The position numbers and the translations under genes are program-made. The notes under the pieces were generated by a model. The model saw only the letters and a list, made by a program, of their open reading frames with translations, had not been told where the DNA came from and ran no database searches. Shown one piece after another: positions 32,957 through 40,234 of a stretch of DNA of 42,780 nucleotides. The DNA is from Rhodococcus_G sp042754225 (GTDB lineage Bacteria > Actinomycetota > Actinomycetes > Mycobacteriales > Mycobacteriaceae), in NCBI RefSeq assembly GCF_042754225.1, contig NZ_JBHZAH010000034.1:1-42780 (forward strand), given 5' to 3'. The stretch's first letter is position 1. The number at the start of each line of letters is the position of its first letter.

Positions 32957-34123
32957 GTGCGCAGACTTCGTGGCACCCCTCGGCCGGGGTGGCAAGAGAC
33001 CGTGGCCGCGCAGGGCATGGTGTACGGCAGTCCGGCGCGCATGGCCGACGGCTCGGAGCGTCCGTACTGGGACGAGTCGGTCCACTACGCGTTCGAGATG
33101 GACGAGATCCTCGCCCTCGAGGCGGACGTCGAACTACTGCACTCGATGTGCCTCAACGCGGTCGAGCACGTCATCCTCACCGAGCGCTACCGGGACTTCG
33201 GCCTCCCCGAATGGACCTGGGGGCCGATTGCCGAGTCCTGGCGACGCGGCGATCCCCACGTCTACGGTCGGTTCGACCTGCGCTACGACGGGCGGCGGCC
33301 GGCGAAGCTGCTCGAGTACAACGCCGACACCCCGACGACCTTGCTGGAAGCGTCGATCCTGCAATGGCACTGGCTGACCGATGCCCATCCCGGTGACGAC
33401 CAGTGGAACTCCCTGCACGAGCGGCTCGTCGAGCGGTGGACCGAGATCCGTCAGCAGTTGCCCAGTGCGGAGCTGCATTTCGCATGGTCGAGTGCCGACG
33501 CCAGTGGCGAGGACAACGTCACGGTCGCGTACATGCAGGAGTGCGCGGCGGAGGCGGGTCTCGACACGGTGGCGCTGCCCATCGAGGAGATCGGATTCGA
33601 CAGCGAATTGCACCGCTTCGTCGATCTCGAGGAGGCACCGATCTCCTCGCTGTTCAAGCTCTACCCGTGGGAATGGGTGCTGGACGACGAGTTCGGCAAA
33701 CGGGCACTCGAACTGCTGCCGGAGACGATGTGGATCGAGCCGTTGTGGAAGACGCTCCTGAGCAACAAGGCGATCCTTGCGGTGTTGTGGGGCATGTACC
33801 CCGGCCACCCGAATCTGCTGCCCGCCTACCTGGACGACCCCAACGAGCTCACCGAGTACGTGCGTAAACCCAAGCTCGGCCGTGAGGGTGCCAACGTCTC
33901 GATCGTCGGCGCCGGGATGGACACCAGCACCGGCGGTATCTACGGCGAGGAGGGGTTCGTGTACCAACTCCTCGACCCGCTGCCCGAGTTCGACGGCATG
34001 CGACCGGCGCTCGGCGCGTGGATCGTCGGCGACGAGGCCGCGGGCCTGGGGATCCGGGAGACCGCCGGCCTGGTGACCGACGACGGCGCAGCCTTCGTGC
34101 CACATCGAATTCCCAAGCAGTGA
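32957..34123 (+). CDS. Glutathionylspermidine synthase-like ATP-grasp ligase
   Basis: A 388-residue protein matching the synthetase domain of the glutathionylspermidine synthase family (E. coli YgiC/YjfC type, no amidase domain). Conserved blocks are GRFDLRYDG, LLEYNADTPTTLLEAS, IEPLWKTLLSNKAIL and VRKPKLGREGANV with the ATP-grasp lysine/glutamate region. These enzymes join a carboxylate to an amine through an acyl-phosphate. Actinobacteria of this group do not use glutathionylspermidine, so the true substrate is probably another amine or a peptide end. GTG at 32957 directly follows the previous stop. The DUF350 gene follows after 40 bases. Confidence 0.87.
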   Translation: MRRLRGTPRPGWQETVAAQGMVYGSPARMADGSERPYWDESVHYAFEMDEILALEADVELLHSMCLNAVEHVILTERYRDFGLPEWTWGPIAESWRRGDPHVYGRFDLRYDGRRPAKLLEYNADTPTTLLEASILQWHWLTDAHPGDDQWNSLHERLVERWTEIRQQLPSAELHFAWSSADASGEDNVTVAYMQECAAEAGLDTVALPIEEIGFDSELHRFVDLEEAPISSLFKLYPWEWVLDDEFGKRALELLPETMWIEPLWKTLLSNKAILAVLWGMYPGHPNLLPAYLDDPNELTEYVRKPKLGREGANVSIVGAGMDTSTGGIYGEEGFVYQLLDPLPEFDGMRPALGAWIVGDEAAGLGIRETAGLVTDDGAAFVPHRIPKQ

Positions 34124-34163
34124 CAGCACTGTCACGCCGACCGCGGACGAAACGGAGCCCGAC

Positions 34164-34619
34164 ATGACGACGACAGTGGTGGCACTGGGTAGCGACTACT
34201 GGTCGACTCTCGGACGGGGTGTGTCGGCGATCGTGTTGTACGCGATCCTCGGGCTGGCGCTGATGGTGCTCGGATTTTTCGCCATCGACTGGACCACCCC
34301 CGGCAAGCTCCGGGACCTGGTCCGTGCCGGCCGGCCGAACGCCGCGATCGTGACCGCATCGGGGATGGTGAGCATGGCGCTGATCATCGTGCTCGCGATC
34401 TACGCGTCGTCCGGCAGGTTGGTCGAGGGCCTGATCTACAGCTTCGTGTTCGGCCTGGTCGGTATTGCCGCACAGGTGTTCTCGGTCCGCTTCGTCGAGT
34501 TGGTGACCGGCATCGACATCGGTGAGGTTCTTGCCCGGGAGAGGTTCACCCCGGAGGTGTTGGTGGTCGCCGCCGCCCATCTCGCGCTGGGTCTCGTGGT
34601 GGCGGTCGCGATTCTGTAG
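34164..34619 (+). CDS. DUF350 family membrane protein
   Basis: A 151-residue protein with four membrane helices (about IVLYAILGLALMVLGFFAI, AAIVTASGMVSMALIIVLAIY, LIYSFVFGLVGIAAQVFSV and LVVAAAHLALGLVVAVAIL). DUF350 (YjfL-like) proteins are repeatedly encoded beside the ATP-grasp ligase family seen at 32957. The short loop DWTTPGKLRDLVRAGRPNAA between the first and second helices is typical of the family. The ATG at 34164 has a GGAG-containing leader. It ends the ligase module; a perfect palindrome follows 46 bases after its stop. Confidence 0.85.
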   Translation: MTTTVVALGSDYWSTLGRGVSAIVLYAILGLALMVLGFFAIDWTTPGKLRDLVRAGRPNAAIVTASGMVSMALIIVLAIYASSGRLVEGLIYSFVFGLVGIAAQVFSVRFVELVTGIDIGEVLARERFTPEVLVVAAAHLALGLVVAVAIL

Positions 34620-34665
34620 GTCCTGCACCTCGTGTCGAGACGGGCGTAACGTCCTGCACGGCAAC

Positions 34666-34690
34666 ACCGATACCTCCTGGAGGTATCGGT
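34666..34690. promoter_or_regulatory. Perfect 12-bp palindrome with one-base centre
   Basis: ACCGATACCTCC, one T, then its exact reverse complement. It is more AT-rich than its surroundings and lies between the DUF350 stop and the hydrolase start, about 100 bases before the latter. As RNA it could form an 11-bp stem with a three-base loop, but no T-run follows. It could be an operator for a dimeric repressor or MerR-type activator, or a U-less terminator. The rest of the 34620-34791 gap shows only a repeated GTCCTGCAC. Confidence 0.65.
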
Positions 34691-34791
34691 ATTCGTGCAT
34701 ATGAGCGACAGTGTCGCGTGGTGTCTTGCCCGGGGGGGCGAGGCGTGGAACCTGCGAACCTGGCGTTCCCGATGGGGGAGGCGTGACGTAC

Positions 34792-35895
34792 ATGCGTCAT
34801 CTGAGATCTGGACTGTCCGAGCGGGTCACGCTTCGTCTGCGCGGCTTGTCCGCCGCGGCACTCGTGGCGGTGTCGGTGCTGGTCGGAGGCGCCGGCACCG
34901 CGACGGCGTCGATCGGTGACGTGGAGGAGCGCCAGTCGCGGCTCGAGCAGCTCGCACGGGAGTTGCTCGCTCCCGCCGCCGACCGCTCGGTCGACGTCGC
35001 GTATGTGGACGCGAGGGGCAGTACGCGTGTGCACCTGGGACCGCGCGACGCGGGCGAGTACGAGATCGGGTCGATCACCAAGACGTTCACCGGGGAACTC
35101 CTCGCGGTCGCGCTGGATCGTGGGGAGGTCCGCCCCGACACGCGACTCGGCACCTTGCTGCCGGTCCAAGGCTCGGCCGTGGCCGACGTCACGCTCGAGG
35201 AGTTGGCCGGACACCGATCGGGACTGCTCGAGTTCGCGACCACCCCCGACATGATCGCGGGCGGAATCGACTGGAAGCTCAACGGCGGCAATCCGTTCCC
35301 GTTCGACCGCGAGCAGTTGCTCGCGCAGGCCAGGCTGGCGCCGCTGATCTTCAGGGGCACATTTCGATACTCGTCCTTCGGGTACGCGCTGCTCGGCCAG
35401 GCACTGGCCTCGGCCGCGAACACCGACTTCGTGACGTTGCTGAAGGCGCGGGTCCTCGAGCCGCTCGGGCTGGAGCGGACGTGGGTCCCGCTGACTCGTG
35501 GCGACCTGCCGGCCGGTGCGAGCACCGGAATCGACGAGAACGGTCGCGCCCAGGCGCCGTGGACTATCGGCGCATACGCGCCGTGCGGCGGCGCGCGGTC
35601 GACGATCGGCGACATGGCCTCGTATGCGCAGGCACTGCTGCGCGAGGAGGCGCCGGGAATGGCTGCGCTGCGACCGCGGTGGTCGGATACGCCGTCTCTG
35701 CGACGAGGCTACGCGTGGGGGATCGCGACGATCGACGGCGTGGACTACACCATGCATTCCGGTGGTACCGGCGGATTCTCGGGCGCCGTCATGCTCGACC
35801 GCGCGCACGGTGCGGCGATCGTCGTCCTGCAGGACTCGGCAGGGTTGAAAGAACGGCCGGCGGTGGAACTGTTGCGCCGGATGCGAGAGATCTGA
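34792..35895 (+). CDS. Secreted serine beta-lactamase/D-Ala-D-Ala carboxypeptidase-like hydrolase
   Basis: A 367-residue exported serine hydrolase of the class C beta-lactamase/DD-peptidase fold. A signal peptide (about 1-40, ending GTATA/S) is followed by the catalytic S94-I-T-K97 tetrad, a Y193-S-S motif in place of YxN, and an H322-S-G box in place of KTG. The last two variants are common in non-lactamase esterases and peptidases of this family, so antibiotic hydrolysis should not be assumed. ATG at 34792 is chosen because GGAGG lies 10 bases upstream; GTG at 34783 is too close to that site. Confidence 0.87.
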   Translation: MRHLRSGLSERVTLRLRGLSAAALVAVSVLVGGAGTATASIGDVEERQSRLEQLARELLAPAADRSVDVAYVDARGSTRVHLGPRDAGEYEIGSITKTFTGELLAVALDRGEVRPDTRLGTLLPVQGSAVADVTLEELAGHRSGLLEFATTPDMIAGGIDWKLNGGNPFPFDREQLLAQARLAPLIFRGTFRYSSFGYALLGQALASAANTDFVTLLKARVLEPLGLERTWVPLTRGDLPAGASTGIDENGRAQAPWTIGAYAPCGGARSTIGDMASYAQALLREEAPGMAALRPRWSDTPSLRRGYAWGIATIDGVDYTMHSGGTGGFSGAVMLDRAHGAAIVVLQDSAGLKERPAVELLRRMREI

Positions 35896-35916
35896 CGCAC
35901 TGATCACCGCCGCCCC

Positions 35917-37643
35917 TCAGAACGGTGCGGGTCGGGGTATTCGACAGGTGGAGCCGGTGTAGTGGACGGCGCGGGATTGCCGCTCGCGGCGGGTGGTGCG
36001 CCAGTTGGGTAGGTGGGCGTCGAGGAGGTACTCGAGGTCGTCCTCGGCGCCGCGGCCGCGGTGCGGTCCGAAGAGGCGATCGAGGGTTGCTTGGTCGGTG
36101 AGTGGTCCGAACGGGGTGTCGGGGGGATTCGCCTCGTCTGCGCTGAAGGCGCCGTCGGGCGTGGTGATGGTGGTGGTTCCATGGGGGTCGGTCCATTCGA
36201 GTCGTCCGGCGCCGAGTTGTCGTACCTTCCAGAGTCCTTCGGTCTTCAGCCGGTGGTGGGTGCGGCAGAGACAGGCGAGGTTGTGCTCGACGGTGAGGCC
36301 ACCGTGTCGTGGGTTGTGGTGGTCGAAGGGCACGGTGTGGTCGATGTCGCAGTTGCTTGCGCGGGCCGTGCATCCGGGGAATCGGCAGGTCCCGTCTCTG
36401 GTGCGAATGATCTCGGCGAGCCGTGCGGAGGGGCGGTAGGTGAGGGCCTCGCGTCGTGACTGGGTGCGTTCTCGGATGGCAGTGGGGGTGATGCCTGCGG
36501 CGGTGAGTGCGCGGCTGATGCCGAGGATGTGGCCGTGGGAGGGGGTGCCTGTACGCGTGCCTGTAAGCCACGCGGCATCGGCGTTGTTCTCGGTGGTGGC
36601 GAGGGCGTCGAGGAGTAGCTCGCGGTCGGTTTCGGTGAGGGTGAGAACCTTTCGCCAGGTTCCGTCGGCTGCGATTTCGCGGGCTAGGTCGGCGTCGATC
36701 GGGCCGTGGCCTGCGAGGCAGCCGGGGAGGTTGTCAAGTCCGAGCAGGGTCATGGCGTTGACGCCGACGGTGATGGTCGCCCTGGGAAGCGTCGGTCGGC
36801 TGGGTTCGGTGGGAGCGGCCTCGGGTGATTCGGTTGCGGCGTCGCCGGATTCGCATACTTCGACCGGCTCGGTGCTGTCGGTGTGGTTGAGAGTGTGGCA
36901 GTCGTCGTGCCCGCAGCGACACGTGAGGGTGGTCGTTCCGGCGCCGAGGGCGATGAGTGCGTCGACGCGGCGTTGGGCGAAGGTTCGCGGGTCGCGGCCA
37001 CAGACGTCGAAGGTCATTCGGCGTAGTCGCATGGCGAGGATTTGGGCGCCGGCGGCGGGCAGGAGCCCGTCGACTCGGGTCATGCCGTCGTCGGTGGCGT
37101 GCATTCGGAGGTCCCGGTCGGCCTCGGCGAGTTCGCGGCGACGGCGGGCGCCGTCGGGGTCGTGCCGGGCGATCAGGCGGCGTGCCTTGGTGCGCAGTTT
37201 CGGACCCGTCATGCGTTCGGCACCTTCGACCAGGAGCCGTTCGATGTCGTCGAGTTGTCGTCGGGGACGTTGGCGAGGGCGTCGGCGATTGCGGTGGTCC
37301 GAGCGAGGTCGATCCGCCCGGCGGCGAACAGTGCCCTCACGCGATGCAGGCGCCAGCGCAGGGTGCAGCCGAGATCGATCATGGCCAGGGCGGTGCCTTC
37401 GGTGACATGGAGCATCCCCGCGACCTCGATGTTCGCGAATTCGCCCTGGACGGCTTCGTTCTTGCCGCGCCGGGCGTCCTCTTCGCAGCGGGCGAGGTAC
37501 AGGGTGGTGACGGCGTCGATCTGAATGAACTGGTGTCGCGCGATCGTTGCGTGTTGCTCGATCAGTACGGATGCCCATTCCGTGCCCGCGACGGCATCGA
37601 GCAGTCCCGGGGGTGATGTGGGGGCGTCCGTAAAATCGAACAT
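35917..37643 (-). pseudogene. DUF222-HNH endonuclease (13E12-type), frameshifted
   Basis: The gene is split over two reading frames. The N-terminal part starts MFDFTDAPTSPPGLLDAV and carries the DUF222 beginning (QIDAVTTLYLARCEEDARRG, GRIDLARTTAIADALANVPDD). It runs into a stop at 37209. The DUF222 remainder and the HNH domain continue in the -1 frame from about 37260 (QLDDIERLLVEGAERMTGPKL) to 35917. The HNH box is intact: CRFPGC, then CDIDHTVPFDHHNPRHGG and LCRTHHRLKTEGLW. A C4 tract (G4 at 37263-37266 on the plus strand) is a likely site of the one-base loss. A combined product would be about 575 residues, normal for the family. It may be a pseudogene, a sequencing error or a recoded gene. 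A LexA-type box overlaps the ATG. Confidence 0.85.
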
Positions 37644-37651
37644 GTGTTCTA
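37636..37651. promoter_or_regulatory. LexA (SOS) box over the DUF222-HNH start codon
   Basis: The plus strand reads TCGAACATGTGTTCTA, which matches the mycobacterial SOS consensus TCGAAC-N4-GTTCGA at 11 of 12 defined positions. It overlaps the ATG at 37643-37641. LexA regulation of 13E12-family genes is known in M. tuberculosis, so family and site agree. Confidence 0.7.
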
Positions 37652-37687
37652 TGTTACGCCGTATGGCTCGGCTTCGCCAGGGTCTGC

Positions 37688-39244
37688 CTACAGTGAACTG
37701 GCCTCCGCCACACGATGTTCCGGTGCAGGCAACCCGCGCTCGATCGTCTCACCGGCGAAGAACGCCCGCTCCCGGCTGCGCCACCACCACATCAGCGGCA
37801 GGCCGAGCGCCATCGAACCGACCCCGAGGACGAAAACCCCGCCGACGTGCCAGTGCGGCGCGAACGGCATCGCCCAGCTGGTCTCGCCCGACGACCCCGA
37901 GAACGACGTGACCGCCGTCCAGCCGGCGGCAAACAGCAGCATGGCACCACCGAGTAGCGGAAAGACCCCGCGCATCAACAGGTCCCGCGTGCTGCCTCGC
38001 AGGGTGTCCCGGTACAGCCAGGCGCAGGCGAGGCCGGTCATGCCGTAGTAGAAACCCACCGAGATGCCGACCGCCGACACCGCGTCGAAGATCAGGCCGC
38101 CCTCGGAGACGAAGTTGAAGGCCACGTACAGGACGGCCGAGACGGCGCCCATCGCCAGCGTGGACACGGTCGGGGTGAGGAACCGGGGATGCACGCGGGC
38201 GAAGCTGTCCGGGAGCGCCTTGAACACGCCCATCGACAGGGTGGTGCGCGCGGTCGGCAGGATCGTGGTCTGGGTGGACGCGATCGCGGACGTGAGGATC
38301 ATCAGCAGCAGGACGTGCGTCAGCACCTGCCCGAACAGACCCTCGCCGAACACCGCGGTGCCCAACGCGGCGAAGAAGTCGTCGAAGTGCTCGGGGTTCG
38401 CCAGGCCGGTGCCCTCCTCGCCGACGCCCGCGAAGGACTGGGCGGCGACGGTGACCAGAACGTAGAGCGCGACGAGGACCACGGTCGAGATCACCGCGGA
38501 CCGGCCCGGGGTGCGGCGGGCGTCGACCGTCTCCTCGTTGACCGAGACCACCGAGTCCCAGCCCCAGTAGATGAACACCATCAGCAGGATCGCGTTGACG
38601 AACGTGGAGAACGAACCGACCTCCATGGGGTTGAACCAACTCCACTGCGGCGTCAGTGCGGCCGCGCCCGCATTGCCGAGCCACACCCGTGCCAGCGCCA
38701 CCGCAGCGAACACGACCAGTGCGACGAATTCGACGGTGAGCAGGACGGACTGGAAGCGCGCGGAGATGTCGATGCCGCGAAAGCACAGGAGCGTCATGGC
38801 GACCATGAACACGACGCCCAGTGTCAGCACCCAGACGTTGGTCGGGTCGTGCCCGATGCCCTCGGCGCCGAACACGAGGAAGGTGTACTGGCCCGCGACC
38901 TGCGCCAGGCTCGCCATCACCAGCACGTCCGCCACGACGATCGCCCAGCCCGACATCCAGCCCCAGGCGGGACCGAACGCGCGGGTCGCCCAGACGAAGG
39001 TGGTCCCGCAGTCCGGATCGGCGGCGTTGAGTTCCTTGTAGCCGAGGGCGGCGAACAGGATCGGCACGAACGCGAGCAGGGCCACGACCGGCGCCTGCAG
39101 GCCCACGGCCGCGACGACGAGTCCCAGTGTCGCCGCGATGCTGTAGGCGGGACCTGCGGAGGCGACGCCGATCACCACGCTCGAAGTCAGGCTCAGCGCG
39201 CCGGTTCGCAGTCCTTTGGCGGTCCCCGCCGAGTCGTCGATCAC
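37688..39244 (-). CDS. APC-family amino acid/amine permease
   Basis: A 518-residue transporter of the amino acid-polyamine-organocation superfamily with about twelve membrane helices. The first helix region has the substrate-binding glycine stretch VVIGVASAGPAYSIAATLG, and the second has FVPILFAALGYKELNAADPDCGTTFVW. The substrate is not predictable. GTG at 39244 is supported by a TAATCT -10 element seven bases upstream, implying a leaderless transcript. The DUF222-HNH gene lies downstream with a 44-base gap but has its own SOS box. Confidence 0.9.
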   Translation of the reverse strand: MIDDSAGTAKGLRTGALSLTSSVVIGVASAGPAYSIAATLGLVVAAVGLQAPVVALLAFVPILFAALGYKELNAADPDCGTTFVWATRAFGPAWGWMSGWAIVVADVLVMASLAQVAGQYTFLVFGAEGIGHDPTNVWVLTLGVVFMVAMTLLCFRGIDISARFQSVLLTVEFVALVVFAAVALARVWLGNAGAAALTPQWSWFNPMEVGSFSTFVNAILLMVFIYWGWDSVVSVNEETVDARRTPGRSAVISTVVLVALYVLVTVAAQSFAGVGEEGTGLANPEHFDDFFAALGTAVFGEGLFGQVLTHVLLLMILTSAIASTQTTILPTARTTLSMGVFKALPDSFARVHPRFLTPTVSTLAMGAVSAVLYVAFNFVSEGGLIFDAVSAVGISVGFYYGMTGLACAWLYRDTLRGSTRDLLMRGVFPLLGGAMLLFAAGWTAVTSFSGSSGETSWAMPFAPHWHVGGVFVLGVGSMALGLPLMWWWRSRERAFFAGETIERGLPAPEHRVAEASSL

Positions 39245-39251
39245 TCGGGGC

Positions 39252-39257
39252 AGATTA
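39252..39257 (-). promoter_or_regulatory. -10 element giving a leaderless permease mRNA
   Basis: Minus-strand TAATCT ends seven bases before the permease GTG, so transcription would start at or next to the start codon. A weak GTGAAG lies about 18 bases upstream as a possible -35. The rest of the 119-base divergent gap includes TAGCGT near 39312, a possible -10 for the VOC gene. Confidence 0.45.
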
Positions 39258-39363
39258 GTGCACCCGCGAAGTGCGCTTCACCTCGTCCGTGTCGGTACGG
39301 GCGGCTAGCGTCGAGATCGCAGTCGACAGTTCACGAGCGAGTCCCGACATTTCAGGAGTAGCG

Positions 39364-40140
39364 ATGAGCGCCGTCACGACGAACCAACCTCTTGGCACCC
39401 CCACCTGGATCGACCTGGGCATCCCCGACCTCGACCGCGCGATGTCGTTCTACGGCTCGGTGTTCGGGTGGGAGTTCGATGTCGGACCCGAGGAGGTCGG
39501 GCGCTACACGATGTGCCTGCTGCGGGGAAAGAAGGTCGCGGCCCTGATGCCGAATCCCGACCCGAGCGCGACGGACTTCTGGTGGAGCGTCTACCTGGCC
39601 ACCGCCGACGTGGACGAGACGGTCGCGCGGGCCGCCGACGCGGGTGGCATCGTGCTGGCGGAGCCGATGGACGTGATGGGCGAGGGACGAATGGCGATCC
39701 TGCGGGACCCGTCCGGCGCACAGTTCGGGCTGTGGCGGGGATTCGCGCACGTCGGCTGCGAACTGGTCAACGAGCCGAACACGCTGCTCCGCAACGACCT
39801 GGTGACGCCCATCCCGGGCCCGGCACGCGAGTTCTACGCCACGGTGTTCGACTTCACGTTGGACGGAAACCCCGACCTGCCCGGCATGGACTTCACGTTC
39901 CTGCGCAGACCCGACGGGCACGAGATCGGCGGCATCCTGGGAGACCCGACCGCGCCCGCGTCGGCCTGGGGCACGCTGTTCCAGGTTGCCGACGCCGATG
40001 CGGCCGTTGCCGCTGCCCGCGCGAACGGAGGCACCGCACTCGACCCGACGGACATGCCGTACGGGAGGACCGCGGAGGTCACCGATCCGTTCGGGGCGAA
40101 GTTCACGGTGGGCTCCCCGCCGGCGGGCGGGCAGGGGTAA
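39364..40140 (+). CDS. VOC family protein with two glyoxalase-like domains
   Basis: A 258-residue protein of two vicinal-oxygen-chelate modules. The first begins GTPTWIDLGIPDLDRAMSFYGSVFGWEF and ends ILRDPSGAQFGLW. The second begins ELVNEPNTLLRNDLV, with PGPAREFYATVFDF, and ends VTDPFGAKFTVG. The layout matches the mycobacterial CFP32/Rv0577 type, which has been linked to small-molecule or cofactor binding rather than proven glyoxalase activity. The ATG at 39364 follows CAGGAGT; the longer open frame upstream is in the divergent promoter region. It lies 94 bases before smc. Confidence 0.88.
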   Translation: MSAVTTNQPLGTPTWIDLGIPDLDRAMSFYGSVFGWEFDVGPEEVGRYTMCLLRGKKVAALMPNPDPSATDFWWSVYLATADVDETVARAADAGGIVLAEPMDVMGEGRMAILRDPSGAQFGLWRGFAHVGCELVNEPNTLLRNDLVTPIPGPAREFYATVFDFTLDGNPDLPGMDFTFLRRPDGHEIGGILGDPTAPASAWGTLFQVADADAAVAAARANGGTALDPTDMPYGRTAEVTDPFGAKFTVGSPPAGGQG

Positions 40141-40220
40141 GTCGCCGCCGCAGCGCGGGCGATGGTCGGGGAAGCGCCTCGGCGGGGTGTTCAATGGCCG
40201 ATTCGGTCGGTGCGGTGCAG

Positions 40221-40226
40221 TAACGT
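40221..40226 (+). promoter_or_regulatory. Candidate -10 element close to the smc start
   Basis: TAACGT lies eight bases before the smc ATG, a spacing that would give a nearly leaderless mRNA. No clear -35 is present. No ribosome binding site is visible before the ATG, which agrees with this reading. Confidence 0.35.
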
Positions 40227-40234
40227 CATTCGCC

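Noticed and set aside
32299..34123. A true glutathionylspermidine pathway
   Set aside because: The amidase domain is absent and actinobacteria of this type use mycothiol, so the family name should not be taken as the reaction.
37262..37267. A programmed -1 slippery heptamer in the DUF222-HNH gene
   Set aside because: A C4 run would allow limited re-pairing, but there is no X-XXY-YYZ heptamer and no evident stimulatory stem, so recoding is not claimed.
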